Part shown: piece by piece, positions 20,899 through 33,451 of the stretch | Position numbering within the stretch: position 1 is the stretch's first letter | Layout: every line of letters starts with the position of its first letter | Source of the DNA: Prinsepia uniflora | Lineage: Eukaryota > Streptophyta > Magnoliopsida > Rosales > Rosaceae | Reading direction: 5' to 3' | DNA: 64,000 nucleotides | Assembly: GCA_032719365.1 (NCBI GenBank) | Contig: CM064871.1 | Coordinates: 35,995,566 to 36,059,565, forward strand | Program-made: the position numbers and the translations under genes | The notes under the pieces: model-generated | Database searches by the model: none | Told to the model about the DNA's origin: nothing | Seen by the model: only the letters and a program-made list of their open reading frames with translations

Positions 20899-22876
20899 TG
20901 ACAGGACCTATCCTAATCTCCTTGGATTATCGTGGGACGTGCCTGCTCCCGTTTGACACCTCGTGTCAGACGAGGGATAAACTCGTCACCCGCTTGGGGT
21001 CCATCAGAGTACGCCAGGATCGGTGGTGGCATGTGATGTCTCAATCTCTACTACAACCCGTTTCCGATATCAACCTGAAGAGTATTAAAACCATAAAAGC
21101 TGTGAGTGGACAAAATAGCAGTTTGTAAAACTCATTTATATCGAAAATAAATTTATATCCTTCACTTAAAAGCATGCATGCATCATAAAACCACTTTATT
21201 TCAAATCCTTTCTCGGAAGCAAGACGTATTGCTTCCCAAATCAAAACACAGTGAAAACTACTTCTCAATCGAAGCTATCATCTCAGTAGGGTCTCAGCCG
21301 AAAACCAGATCATAGAAAACAAATACGGGTCTCAGCCCAAAACCGAAAATCTCATACATCACCGCTGCCCAATCCATCGAATACGTGGGAACACATCCCA
21401 TGGGAACTCTTCCCAATATCAGTCACATTTCTCATCCTAGCACATGTGCATATAGCTCAGGACCACTCATAATCCTGGTATGTCGCCTTGAATACAATAC
21501 CCATCATGAACTGTCTCTAGATCATCGTGAACTCATCGCCGATTGATCTCAGAGTATCTCATCAGCACTCCTAAGTCGATCCTTCCTCGGTCATTGCTTC
21601 TCGCGGCTACTCGACCACATGCAGTGCATCGTGATCTCTCCAGAAGGACAAATCATAGTCCGGAGGCGAGCGCCGTAACACCCAAGATGTACCCGAATGT
21701 TATCATCATACATAGGGCCTCAAACATGGAACATCATCAAACGGGTCACAGGCCAAAAACCAGTGTCCCACGACACTTCATATCTCAAGATTCCTCGAAT
21801 CTTATCAAATCCACAACTAGGTCTCATGCCCGAAAATTCAGTGTCCTATGACACTTCTCATCCCAAGATTCCCCGAATCTTATCCAATCCACAACTGGGT
21901 CTCATGCTCGAAATATCTTTTGTAAAACTCATAACTGGGTCTCTGCCCGACTTATCTCACGTTTGACTGTACTCTAAGTCAAACCTCAAATCAACTGGGT
22001 CATACGCCCGAAAGATATTTCCAAACCTGAAAACCCATTCTCATTTCCAAAACACTTTCAAATCATCGTTCAATTGGTACTCAAGCCCGAATCTCGATTT
22101 CATGCATCTCCGTGAAATCTCGGAATCACATACAACACAACCACGTAGCATACTCGGCCGAAGTCCAAACATCATATAAAATAGAAATCTCGAACTACGT
22201 ACAATAATGCATTTTCCTCCGAAAATTCCCAACAAATCATATTTAAATCATATGCACTTATGGCATCTCAAACATGTTCGTAAACACATATAAAACATTT
22301 ATGCATGCATCATATTCATAAAACAAAGCCCACTCACAGACCGTGTAAGCTGCGCCTCGAAATGTGTGCCATAAGCCTCTCCCAGCTAAATCCCCGTCAC
22401 TGGGACTCTCGAACCTGTCCAAATCATATTAGAGGACTACTAACTACTTCTATAACCTCTAATAAAAGCCTCGTAATTTTCCGCGATTTTTAAAAGTATT
22501 TTACATAGACTTTAAACCTTCAGACACCTAAAACTACCCCGAAATGGTGTCCGATCGACTCGAGACTCATCCCGAAATGTTTATTACATTAAAAGGTTGA
22601 TTTCGTGTGTTGACCTCATCCCCAAACAGTGCCCCATGCACCACCCAAAGGCGCTGAGCATGGAGCTCACGCGCCGGTGCACAGTTGTCTTCTTCCTCGC
22701 GTGAACCAGTATGAAGCGATTCACTGGTCAGCCGGTCATCTCCCTTATTTTTCATCCTTTTTCCTTCATCTTTCCACCAATCCTCTCTAATCTATCCTAG
22801 GGATTGTTCTATGAAATCAAATCCTAGAAAAAAAGGCCTGGAACCCATTGGTTCGATCTTCCTCTCACGGCCCTAT

Positions 22877-25523
22877 TGACAGGACCCGCCCCGATCCCCC
22901 AGGGACCACAAGGGGAAGTGCCCTGCTCCCGTCTGACACCCGAACCAACATTAAAAAGTTCAAATGCATAAATATCCGAAATAAAGTTATACATACAATC
23001 CGAATTCAGAAGATGTCAGACAAGGGATAAAGTCCAAAATACAAATTCCGAGCACGACTCTAAGTTATTCTGCGGATTAACCTACCCAACAGGCGTTCAG
23101 GTGCGCAGTGTAGATCTATGCCTCAGCCTCAGGATCCTCTTCTACCTCAGTAGCACGACCTGGAGGGGTAACCAAAACATTAAGGGTGAGTGGGCCGAAA
23201 TTCAAAGTTTATAAAACAGTTTAATAATTAAAACATATACTTTTACCCCTCCGTTTTCCAAACATGCATGCATTAGTATTTAAAACCATAAAATCATATA
23301 AGATATCACAAGCCATATAATAAAACCATAAATATAACCACAATCACTGCACTATACACTCTAATCCTGACATCCCAGATATCCGACGTCCAATAAGGTC
23401 ACAGTCCCAAGCCTACGCGTGCCACTCGGGGTCTCAATCCCGAGTCCAATCCCCGAACCCAGTCTGGGTACGGCATCCCAGATGCCTAGCGTCCCAGACG
23501 CACGTCGTCCCAGACGTCCAATCATAGCAATCCTGCTCATAAGTCATCCTACGGTCCGGTCCCTCCGTAGAATGACCCCTCGCAGGCAATGCGCCGTGAC
23601 CACTCCGGGGTACCACATTCGGAGGAGACAGTATCACATAGGTGGATCTATACAGTGCAGTACCAAAGATAGTCATCGATATCCACATGCATATATATAT
23701 ATATATATATATGTATGTATATAAAATCCAAAACAATACTTAAATTTCACCAGGCGGGTCTCAAGCCCAAACATCGTAAATCGTGCCATAACCATAATTT
23801 CAAGATAATCAAAACCATTACTTGATTCCAGCATGTATATATATATATAAATGAAAACGGTTATGCATGCAAGGGTTTAATGAAATCGGGCCCACTCACG
23901 GTACAGTGCTGCTGTGAAATTGCGCGTACAATCTTGTCTCGGAACTACCGTACGATTCCTGTCAGTCCAATCACACACAAGGGTCACAAAAAGTCCTTAC
24001 CATTAATCCAAGAAGTCTTAAACTAAAACCGGCTCGGGAAAACCGCCCGAACACGCTTCCCGAGGCAACCGGCCCTATTCTGACTAGCTTAACGAACCCC
24101 GATCAACTCGATTATTAAACTCAAAATGTTCAAAATACTGAAAGCATGAAAACTCTAGTTGACCGTGACCGGAGAAGAGGCTTCACGCACCCTCACGCGC
24201 TGCCCAAAGTGGCTGCGCGTTAAAGCCACACGCCTGACACTGTAGCTATAGTGTCATCTCCTTCACCCGTTCATCTGTTAAATGGGTCTTCAACCCGCGA
24301 CTCGACCTGGCCAGTTAAGCCTTAATTCCCACTTGATTCCCCTCGTTTTTTATCCTAACATCTTCCTTAACATTTTAATTTAAGGTCTGAGCCATCAATT
24401 GCCCTTAACAGGTCCTATATCAGCCCTTCGACCCGTGATCAACCAAACGGGTCGATCACCATAACTCACTGATTCCCATCCCAATTTCAAATTAACTTAA
24501 TAGGGAGTTAACTAGGACCAATACGAACCAAAATGCATGACCAATTGAACAAACACTCACCTAGAAGTCGTCGTCCTCAACTCTGAAAATTCTCAGTACC
24601 AGGTGCTTCAGTCCTAGGCCAATCCGTGTTTGATTCCCTTCAAACTCAACGTGGTTAAGTTCCAAATGATCCCAAAAGGCTAAACCAATCCCTGGTTTTG
24701 TCCAACTAGCCTCAAAAACTAAAAAACCGATTTTCCCTCCTATTTCCCGATTTCAGTTCTCTCTGGTTTTTCTCTCTAGCTCTCAGCCCTCACTTCAGCA
24801 GAATGACCCTCACTCAAAACCCAACTCAGTTAATCACACCGTGCCACCCAACAGCCCGTGGGAATCCTTCTGGTTTCTCTGAAATCAACTTCCAGCAACG
24901 TTCCCAAAACCATTAAACAATGGTGCCCGTGCCTGTTCCTTGCTTCAACCCACACCCACTGCCTCAAAGGCCTTAAACAAATCCCTGGCTAGTCCACTAA
25001 CTTGAATAAACAAATGCTGGATCAGAACCACCAAGCATGGCGTGCAGACTCTGTTTCCCACGGCTGCAAACAGTAACCCGTGCAAAAATTATCATTTTAC
25101 CCTTCTGTTCAAAAATTACCAAAATGCCCTTCACTACTTAGACCCGTAAGTCAACCGTCCGATGTCCGTTTTCAGCGTGCCGCCTGTCTACGGACTCAGG
25201 GCATCGAGACCTACCCAATGGTCCTCGAATCGTGTGAAATCAATTGTCAAACTAAAAGTCAACATTTTCTCCTCTTTCGTCCAAATTACGAGAATGCCCT
25301 TGGACTTCCGAACATCATAACTTTTTCCCCGATCGTCGGAATTGGACATGCCACTTATCTATGGACTTGTGACATCCCGAACTACGTCACGGTCATCGGT
25401 CAACATCCGTTTGACTTACCAATCAAATAGTCAACAATTTAACCATACTATTCACAGGGATAGAAACGTCATTTCATTTATTAGTTTACAATTTTACATT
25501 TCTCGAATTTTCGGGGCGTCACA
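22877..25523 (-). mobile_element. Solo LTR H (-)
   Basis: The plus strand runs from TGACAGGACCCGCCCCG to GGGGCGTCACA, a reversed 2,647-bp LTR with no interior. The flanks CCTAT (22872-22876) and CCTGT (25524-25528) are a 5-bp duplication with one A/G difference. Landmarks are GCATGCATGC and CCCACTCACGGTA arms and the GCTGCCCAAAGTGGCTGCGCG block near 24200. It is inserted in LTR I. Confidence 0.85.
23690..23712. repeat. (AT)n microsatellite in LTR H
   Basis: About eleven AT dinucleotides in a row, followed by GTATGTATATA. Confidence 0.9.
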
Positions 25524-25809
25524 CCTGTTTTTCCAGCCTATTCCTTGGGCTGCTCAGCCGTCCCCCGCCGTCCAAAACGATCTCTAAACATCCATACAAA
25601 CCCCATAAACACTCGCAAATCATCAAAAACATTCCTAAACATCTCTAGCCCAAATTCGAAATTTGAAATGAGAAATGAGGAGTTTCGGGTTTACCTTTCT
25701 CCGCCGTCCATAGCGGCCCTGCCGCCTCTTTTCCGTGTCCTGATCCCTCAGCTATCCTCTGCCACTCTCTTAGGCAGCCCAGCTGCTAGTTTCAATCGAA
25801 AGAAATGGT

Positions 25810-25829
25810 GGGGGGGGGGGGGGGGGGGG
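25810..25829 (+). repeat. 20-G homopolymer tract
   Basis: An uninterrupted run of 20 G inside LTR I. The length may be unreliable because such runs are prone to sequencing and assembly error. A longer one (23 G) occurs at 45042-45064. Confidence 0.85.
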
Positions 25830-26139
25830 ATAGGTTTGTGGGTTTCGGGTTCGAATGAATGAAGAAGATGGATGGTGCATGTATCTGTGTTAGGTGAATG
25901 AAGAAGATGGATGAATGACAAGTGTCACTTATCCATTGGGCCTAAAGAAAATATCTGGGCCCACTCCAGACAAAAGTCCACCGTCTCGTAAAATGTGCAA
26001 TAGTACATCGGAACTTTCGTGACCCGTAACTTTCCCGTCGAATGTCTGATTTCAACATGTCACCTATCTACGGACTCGTATCGATACGGTCTACATAACG
26101 GTCCATGGTCCTTGCGCAATGGACCTCTCGGGTCAAAAG

Positions 26140-28828
26140 TGACAGGACCCGCCCTGATTATCGCCTTGATAACCGGGGAAAATCTTGCTCCCGTCTGACA
26201 AATGCACACAAAGAACCAAAATAAACACACAAAAATACATTACACATATTGTCAGACTAGGGAGAAAGTACGATACAACCAACGGTACTACCAGTCAACA
26301 GTATCACAGAGCATGGTTACAAAATAAGATAAGGATAAAACCCTACTCTGTGAACTAACTACACCGCAACGGGAAAACTTTATGCCTCTGCCTCTGCCTC
26401 GGCGTTAGCCCCCAAAACTTGTACCACGACCTGGAGAGTATTAAAACAGAAAAATGTGAGTGAACTAAAATAAACGGTTATGGAAAACAGTTCAATGAAA
26501 TCAGGGTTCACCCTCTAGTTTCAAAACATGCATGCATAACTAAGAATCCGAAAATCACTTATGTGAAACTTTGGGAAACCATTACAGTAGGTAACTATAA
26601 AACCATGTAAAACCGAATGTAACATCAACAAATCAAACTGCTGGATCCATCCGAGTCCTTAAACTCATATATCAGGCCTTCCCGGGATATCAACGAGTCT
26701 TTAAACTCAAAACACAATCAAGGCCTCGGGGGGCATCATCGTAACCGAGTCTTTAAACTCCCGAGTCTTTAAACTCGATCCAGGTCTTTAAACCCAATCC
26801 GGGCCTGACCCCGTCATATCTCATCCGGGTCTTTAAACCCAAAACCAGATTCAGCAATCGTACCGGGTCTATAAACCCAAAATCATGTGTAAATCATAAC
26901 AAATTCAGGGTCCATCGTGATCCAATTTTCAAAACCAATTCGAAATCACATTTTATCAAACAGGACTTATGTCCGAATTTCACATTCAAATCCCGAATCT
27001 TACTCGCAAATCATAATCAAATCATCATTAAAACGTAATATGCACAAATCGTATAAAATCACTCATCAAACCATCATCAAAGTATCAGAGAAACCATAGT
27101 CTCAAAATACATAAAAATACGATAAATCACATCGAAAAACGTGCAATCACGTAAAGCAGAAATATCATAAATATAATCATAAAATCATATATAGAAATAT
27201 AAATCAAGGGAGTAAAAACAGTTATGCATGCTCGGTTAGAAATCAAAAGTCCACTCACGAAGTTCGAACGTGTCAATCGCGTCCCGTACACTCATAAATT
27301 GGGTCACAAACACTTCCATTAAGCTTACATTAATTTCCCTAAATTTTCGGGATTTTTCAACGTAATTAAATTAAAATCCTAAACCTTCGAACTCTTCAAA
27401 TTATCCCTAACGACGTCCGATCAACTCGAAATTTAACTCAAAATGTCTGTTACATTGAAAGGATAAAATCACATGTTGACCGTGACCGGAGATATGGCCT
27501 CACGTGCTGCACAAAGTGGCTGCGCGTGAAAGCCACACGCCCTGCACAGTAAACTACAGTGTCGTCTTCCTTACCCGTTTCCCTGTTAAACGGGCTATAG
27601 ACCCGCGACTTGACCTGGTTGAATCTCTAACAATTCCAGCTTAATTCCTTTAGTTTTTCCATCGAAATCCTTGCATTAAGTGTTAATTTAGGTTCTCCAT
27701 TACTAATTACACACATCAAGCCCTAAATCGATCATTTCACTCAAGATCAACACAAACGGGTCAACTTTCGAAACTCACTCAAATCAACTTGGTTTTCTAA
27801 TTAATTGATACAGCAGCTTCGTAAGACCTAAAAAAACATTAAACCGTAACCAAATTCACAAATCCTTACCTGTAGGTAGTCGTCCTCAACCTCGAAATTT
27901 TCCAGAAACTGGAACGTCAGTCCTAGGCCAAACCGTGATCAACGTCCTTCGATTTTTGTATGGTTGAAGTCGAAATGAGCCCAGAAGACTATTCCCAATC
28001 TTAGTTTAGCTCATCTCCCCTCACAAATCAAACTCGAATTTTTCCCTCCAATTTCCCATTTTTCCCGATTCTGTTTTCTCTCAAGTTCCTCAGCTCTTTC
28101 CTCTCCAAAATGATCCTCTCGACTCACTCTAACTCTCCATATTCAAACCGTCCAACCCAACAGCTCGTGGGAATCTCTCAGTCTCTTTGTGGCTGTGTTT
28201 CCCGCAACTAGGCCAAACTCAAAAACAATGGTGCTCGTGCTCTCTCTTCACAGTGGAACCAGCACGCTGTGCTTCCACTCAGCCTTTCTCAGTGACAATT
28301 GTCACAAACAACGTTAAACAATTCCCCCAATGTCACTTACATTGTTAAACCATAAATCCCACTCACGGTTGTTTCAAACTGCAGCCTTGAAATTACCATT
28401 TTGCGCTTCCTTCACAAAATTACTAAAATGCCCTTCGTCGTTCTAGAACTGTAACTCATCCGTCCGAGGTCCGTTTTCAGCGTGCCGTCTGTCTACGGAC
28501 TCAGGGCATCGAGACCTACCTAATGATCCTCAAATTACGTGAAAAATAGTGGTCGAACAAAAAGTCAACAATTTCCTCTTTTTCGACCTAATTACGAAAA
28601 TGCCCTTGAACTTCCGAACGTCATAACTTCTTCCCTGATAGTCGGAATCGGATGTGCCACCTCTCCATAGACTCGTGACGTCTCGAACTACGTCACTGTC
28701 ATCGGCCAACGTCCGTTCGACTTGCCAAGCAAAAAGTCCATATTTAACCTTACTATTCACAAGGGTAAAAATGTCATTTCATTTATCGTTTTGCAATTTT
28801 ACATCCTTTGAGTTTCCAGGACGTTACA
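26140..28828 (-). mobile_element. 3' LTR of element C
   Basis: The plus strand runs from TGACAGGACCCGCCCTG to GGACGTTACA, and the next bases are the reversed polypurine tract of C. It is 2,689 bp. Sense-strand hallmarks are arms GTCCACTCAC (27249-27258) with AGTTATGCATGC (27220-27231), perfectly complementary to GCATGCATAACT (26530-26541) beside GTGAGTGAAC (26456-26465). Between the arms is a GAGTCTTTAAACTC array (about 26650-26880). A long stem of CTCCCGTCTGACAA against TTGTCAGACTAGGGAG precedes the terminus. It is closely related to the LTRs of A. Confidence 0.88.
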
Positions 28829-28846
28829 TCCTCCCCCCCTTAAAAA
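28829..28846 (-). other. Polypurine tract of element C
   Basis: On the minus strand TTAAGGGGGGGAGGA immediately precedes the TGTAACG start of the LTR, as TTAAGGGGGGAGAT does in element A. It is the plus-strand primer for reverse transcription. Confidence 0.8.
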
Positions 28847-29770
28847 ATTTCGTCCTGAAATTTTACTGAAACAAATATGGATACTGCTCTTGACTGGACC
28901 CATCCCAATCCCCCCGGGATTAACGTTAGGATCCGGAGGAGGTATGTGATATCTCGGTGTCTGCTACAGTCCACATCCGCTGCCAACCTGAAGGGCAGTC
29001 AAAAAATTAAAAACTGTGAGTGGAAAAAACCAAGAGTTTATAAAAACAGTTTATCAAAGACATTTGTACCCTTCACTAAAAAGCATGCATGCATTCGAAA
29101 ACCATTTAACCAAATGGACCAGATATGGGAACAAAGCCCAAATCAGAAATAAACCAAGGTCAAAAGGACCACAATGAAATCGACCATACGGGCCACTTCC
29201 CAAATCCATAAGAAACCAATAAGGGACACAACCCATAACCATAACCATACTGAAACCAAATACACGAGCCACTGCTCAATCCTGTGCACACTTGTGCACA
29301 CCACATATTAAAGAATCATAAAGATTCAACCATACGGGCCACTACCCAAAACCATACGGGACTCAGCCCAAAACCTGTGTAACCACACATCACATCTCAT
29401 ATATCATATATACATATAAGTCACACAACCAATCTTGTCACGGTATCCAAAGCTACGCGCGTGCTACCCTGGTCTCAATCCGAGTCTTCTCAAAGTCAAG
29501 GTCAATGTCCGCAGACCGCTGATCCTACCCGAGGTTATAGTAACCATAGCCTTCTTGAGAGTAAGGAACTCAATTGGGGGGTGACTCCACTCAGTCGGTG
29601 CTCCGTGACTACTCTGGGGTCCACCTAGGCCAACGACCCTCCCCGGAGGAGATAGAAGAAGTAAAGGAAGGTATATGAACATATATATACATAACACAAA
29701 CATTCATGCCCGGTTCCCCTGAACCGTCATGATCCATCATATAAATTCCATTCATATACATATAGATAAC

Positions 29771-30010
29771 CTCCATGCCCGGTTCCCATAAACTGTCATG
29801 TACCGCAATAACATAACCAGGGTTCATGCCGGTTCCCATAAACCGTCATGTACCATAATAACATAACCAGGGTTCATACCGGTTCCCATAAACCATCATG
29901 TACCATAATAACATAACAAGGGTTCATGCAGGTCCCCATAATCCGTCATGAACCACGATACCATAACAAAGGTTCATGCCGGTTCCCATAAACCGTCATG
30001 AACCGGGAAA
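29771..30010. repeat. Exact 50-bp-period array in LTR G, five copies
   Basis: GGTTCCCATA (one copy GGTCCCCATA) starts at 29781, 29831, 29881, 29931 and 29981. Each unit continues AAACCGTCATG, then TACC or AACC, then AATAACATAACCAGGGTTCATGCC-like sequence. It is the reverse-strand counterpart of the array in LTR S. Confidence 0.9.
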
Positions 30011-32143
30011 TCCATTTAAGGTTCCCTGACTTGAAATCAAAACCGTAAAGTAACCTGGGTCTCGTGCCCGAACATAGGACATCAGATGGGCACCGTGCCC
30101 AATATCTGAGGTCATATGCCCAAGACAAAACCAAATGGGTCTCATACCCGAGTTTATCCTTTTGAAATACAATTCAAAATCATTTAGACCATTAAAGAAA
30201 TACAGACCCGTATAAGCACCGTATAAGACCCAACCCTGTACCGATGGCATTACCAAATGGGTCTTATACGTAAATACAAACCAAATGGGTCTTATACGTA
30301 ACCACAACCAAATGCACCGATGGCATTACCAAACATGTATAAAAACATATAATAAAAATTTATGCATGCACCAATTTAGAAAACCAAGGTCCACTCACAG
30401 ACCGTCCGAGCTGCCGCCTCATTTTACGTGTCATACGGCTCTCCCGAGCCAATCACCATCACTGGGACTCCCGAACCTGTCCAAATCGTAATATAAGGTT
30501 ACTAACTACTTAATTAACCTCCTACTAAAGCCCCGTAATTTTTTGATATTTTTAACTATTTTTAAACCGACCCTAAACTTTCGGACACCCCGAGACCTAT
30601 CAAAACGATGTCTGATTGACACGAAACTAGTCCCAAAATGTTCGTTACACCGAATAGATGATTTCGTATGTTGAACACTTCCCCAAATTATGGGCCACGT
30701 GCCCTCACGCGCCCCAAGAAGGCTCAGTGTACTGTTCATCGTCATCAAACTTCAGCTGAACCGGTTTTACTGTTGTAACGCCCCGGAAATTCAGAGAATG
30801 TAATTTTGTAAAATAATGAATGAAATGACGTTTTTACCCCGATGAATAGTATGGTCAATTTGTTGACTTTTTGATTGGTAGGTCAAACGGACGTTGACCG
30901 ATGACCGTGACGTAATTCGGGATGTCACGAGTCCATAGACAAGTGGCACGTCCAATTTCGACGATCAGGGAAAAAGTTATGACGTTCGGAAGTTCAAGGG
31001 TATTTTCGTAATTTGGACGAAAAAGGGGAAAATGTTTGCTTTTTGATTGACAACTGATTTCCACACGATTCGAGGACCGTTAGGTAGGTCTCGATGCCCT
31101 GAGTCGTAGATAGGCGGCACGCTGAAAACGAACATCAGACGGTTGAGTTACGGGTTACAGATGAGGAGGGGCATTTTGGTAATTTGGTGCAGAGGGGCAA
31201 AATGGTAATTTTGCCAAGCCCAGTTTGAACCGTCGTTGGTGGACTTTGTTTAATAGAGTAGTAGACTGATCAGTGCAATTGTTTAAGCCTGGATTGTCTG
31301 ATCAGGGAATTTTTTAACCAGATAGTGACCTTGGGGAGAGTTAGTGGCTTTGAGGCTTGGTTTGGGCAAAAATCCAGAGCACGGGCAAGCATTTAAAATT
31401 GGTTTGGGTCTGTTTTGCGGGAAACAGAGTCTCAGTGAGACTGAGTGAGATTCCCACGGGTTGCCGTCTGCACAGATCGATTAACTGAGAGTTGGGGGAT
31501 TGCTTTGATTCATTTTTTTAACAAGAGAGAGTTTGAGAGTTGAGAGAAAATAGAAACGAAGAAAAAAAACTGGGGAATTGGAGGGAAAATTCGAAGATTG
31601 ATTTGTGAGGGGAGAGGAGCTAAGCAGAGATTGGAATTAGCTTTCTGGGTTCATTACGAACTCAACCATACAAAAATTGAGGGAAGTGGGGCACGGTTTG
31701 GCCTAGAACGGGAGTTCCAGTTCTGGAAAATATCAAGGTTGAGGACGACCACTTCCAGGTAAAGGTTTGTAAAATTGGTTGCAGTTTAATGTTTACCTAG
31801 GTCGTATGAAGCTTCAGTGTCAACTAATTAGAGAACCAAGTCGATTTGAGGGAGTTTCAGAAGTCGACCCGTTCGACTATTCAAGTTTAAATTGATCGAT
31901 TTAGGGCTAATTGAATATAATTAAAGAATGGGATCCTAAATTAAAACGATAAGGAATGATTAGGTGGAAGAAGGAAAGGTTTTGAGTAATATTTGAGGGG
32001 TAATTAGCCGGGTCGAGTCGCGGGGTGAGGACCTGTTTAACAGGCAAGTCAGGTGAAGATGGTGACACTATAGCATGTCACTATAGCAGCGCGTGGCTTT
32101 CACGCGCAGCTACTTTGGGCGGCGCGTGACGGGTCTGAAATCC

Positions 32144-33033
32144 GTGAATGGACTTTTGATTTCTAACCGAGCATGCATAACTGTTTTTATTCATTTATCT
32201 TATGTTTTCATATATGATTTTATAGTGATAATTATGATATTTCGGTTTTACATGAATGCACGTTTTTTGAGGAGGTTATCATGTTTTACGTATTTCGAGA
32301 TTACGTTTCCTCCTGGGCATGTATGAGGGTTTGATGAAGTGATTATTATGAATTATGCATGTCACGTTTTAATGATGATTTTAGTATGTTTTTAAAGTGA
32401 GTTTGGGATTTGTATGTGAAATCCGGACATAAGTCCTTTTATGATGAAATGTGATTTTGGAATGGTTTTGGAAAATGGATCCCGATGGATCCTGGTTTGT
32501 TATAATTTTTCCACGTGATTTTGGGTTTAAAGACCAGGTATGATTGTTGGATCTGGTTTTGGGTTTAAAGACCCAGTTAATTGATGACGGGGGCGAGCCC
32601 GAATTGGGTTTAAAGACCAGGATTGAGTTTAAAGACTCGTGAGTTTAAAGACTCGGTTATTGTGATACCCCCGAGGCCTATTAATTATGTTTTGAGTTTA
32701 AAGACTCGTTGATATCCCGGGAAGGCCTGATATTGAGTTTAAAGACTGGGATGAATCCAACGGCTTGATTGTGATTGTTGATTCAGTTTTACTTGATTTT
32801 GGTATGATTGATGTTTCGATATGACGATTTCTGGATTTTGGTAATATTATATTATTTTACATGAGTTTATGGCTGTTTACTATAACGTTTTTCATATGAA
32901 TTCGGAAAAGAGATTTCAAATGTGTAGTATTCGGTTTTCGAATATCTAGTTATGCATGCGTGTTATAAAACTAGAGGGTGAACTCCGATTTCAATAAACT
33001 GTTTTCTGGAAACTTTTGTTTTAGTCCACTCAT
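32144..33033 (+). repeat. Inverted arms bracketing the variable LTR centre (element A)
   Basis: The left arm has GTGAATGGAC (32144-32153) then GCATGCATAACT (32171-32182). The right arm has AGTTATGCATGC (32948-32959) then GTCCACTCAT (33024-33033). The 12-mers are exact reverse complements. Between them is a short-repeat region where GGGTTTAAAGACC or GAGTTTAAAGACTCG recurs about seven times. The same arrangement is present in every long LTR here complete enough to check except D, which lost one arm. Confidence 0.8.
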
Positions 33034-33225
33034 ACTTTGTTGTTTTAAATACCCTCCAGGTCGTGGTACAAGTCCGGGGGCTAGCGCCGAGGCAGAGGCA
33101 GAGGCATAAAGTTTTCCGATGCGGTGTAGTTTAGTCCACAGAGTAGGATTTGATCTTTATCTTGTTTTGTAAATTATGCTCTGTGAAACTATGGACTCGA
33201 GGTCCAGTGGGCTGTACTGTTTAAT

Positions 33226-33337
33226 CTCCCTAGTCTGACAATGGGTGTGATGTAATTTTATTTGGTTTTTCTGGACTTTTGTGTTCGATTGTCAGACGGG
33301 AGCATGATGCTTCCCGATTATTGAGGCGGTAATCGGG
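33226..33337 (+). promoter_or_regulatory. Double hairpin at the LTR 3' end (element A)
   Basis: Stem 1 pairs CTCCC (33226-33230) and GTCTGACAAT (33233-33242) with ATTGTCAGAC (33288-33297) and GGGAG (33298-33302), 15 bp with a 2-nt bulge and 45-nt loop. Stem 2 pairs CCCGATTA (33313-33320) with TAATCGGG (33330-33337) around a 9-nt loop. They lie just before the LTR end and the primer site, so they would sit in the genomic RNA leader. A role in transcription end, packaging or priming is inference. Confidence 0.65.
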
Positions 33338-33352
33338 GTGGGTCCTGTCAAT

Positions 33353-33364
33353 TTGTATCAGAGC
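33353..33364 (+). other. Primer-binding site of element A
   Basis: TTGTATCAGAGC, followed by ATAGG, lies two bases after the LTR. Element B has TGGTATCAGAGC here, the usual match to the 3' end of plant initiator-methionine tRNA, so A carries one G to T change. Confidence 0.85.
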
Positions 33365-33451
33365 ATAGGTTTACGGTTCATGTCTGGCACTTGTGTGTGC
33401 CTCAGTTATTGTACTAACTTATGCCTCTTACAGAAAAAAGGACGATCAGCT

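Larger units (their letters stand above)
20899..26139 (-). mobile_element. LTR I (-), holding solo LTR H and cut by element C
   Basis: It begins TGACAGGACCTATCC at 20899 (reversed 3' end), shows the arms and GCATGCATGC blocks, and is interrupted by H (22877-25523). It resumes to 26139, where the 3' LTR of element C starts. About 2.6 kb of its own sequence is visible, ending at GGGTCAAAAG, which lies roughly 100-150 bp from the LTR start in sister copies. A 20-G tract lies in its second part. Confidence 0.8.
30774..33350 (+). mobile_element. 5' LTR of element A
   Basis: It runs TGTAACGCCCCGG...GGGTGGGTCCTGTCA, 2,577 bp. It contains the GC-rich block with GCGCGTG (32089-32095) and CACGCGC (32101-32107) followed by GCGCGTG (32122-32128), the inverted arms (32144-33033), a TTTAAAGAC array (about 32520-32745) and two hairpins at the 3' end (33226-33337). 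It is full length, unlike the 3' LTR. Confidence 0.92.

Noticed and set aside
29771..30010. CRISPR-like array
   Set aside because: Units are contiguous tandem repeats without variable spacers, and the sequence is a plant LTR.
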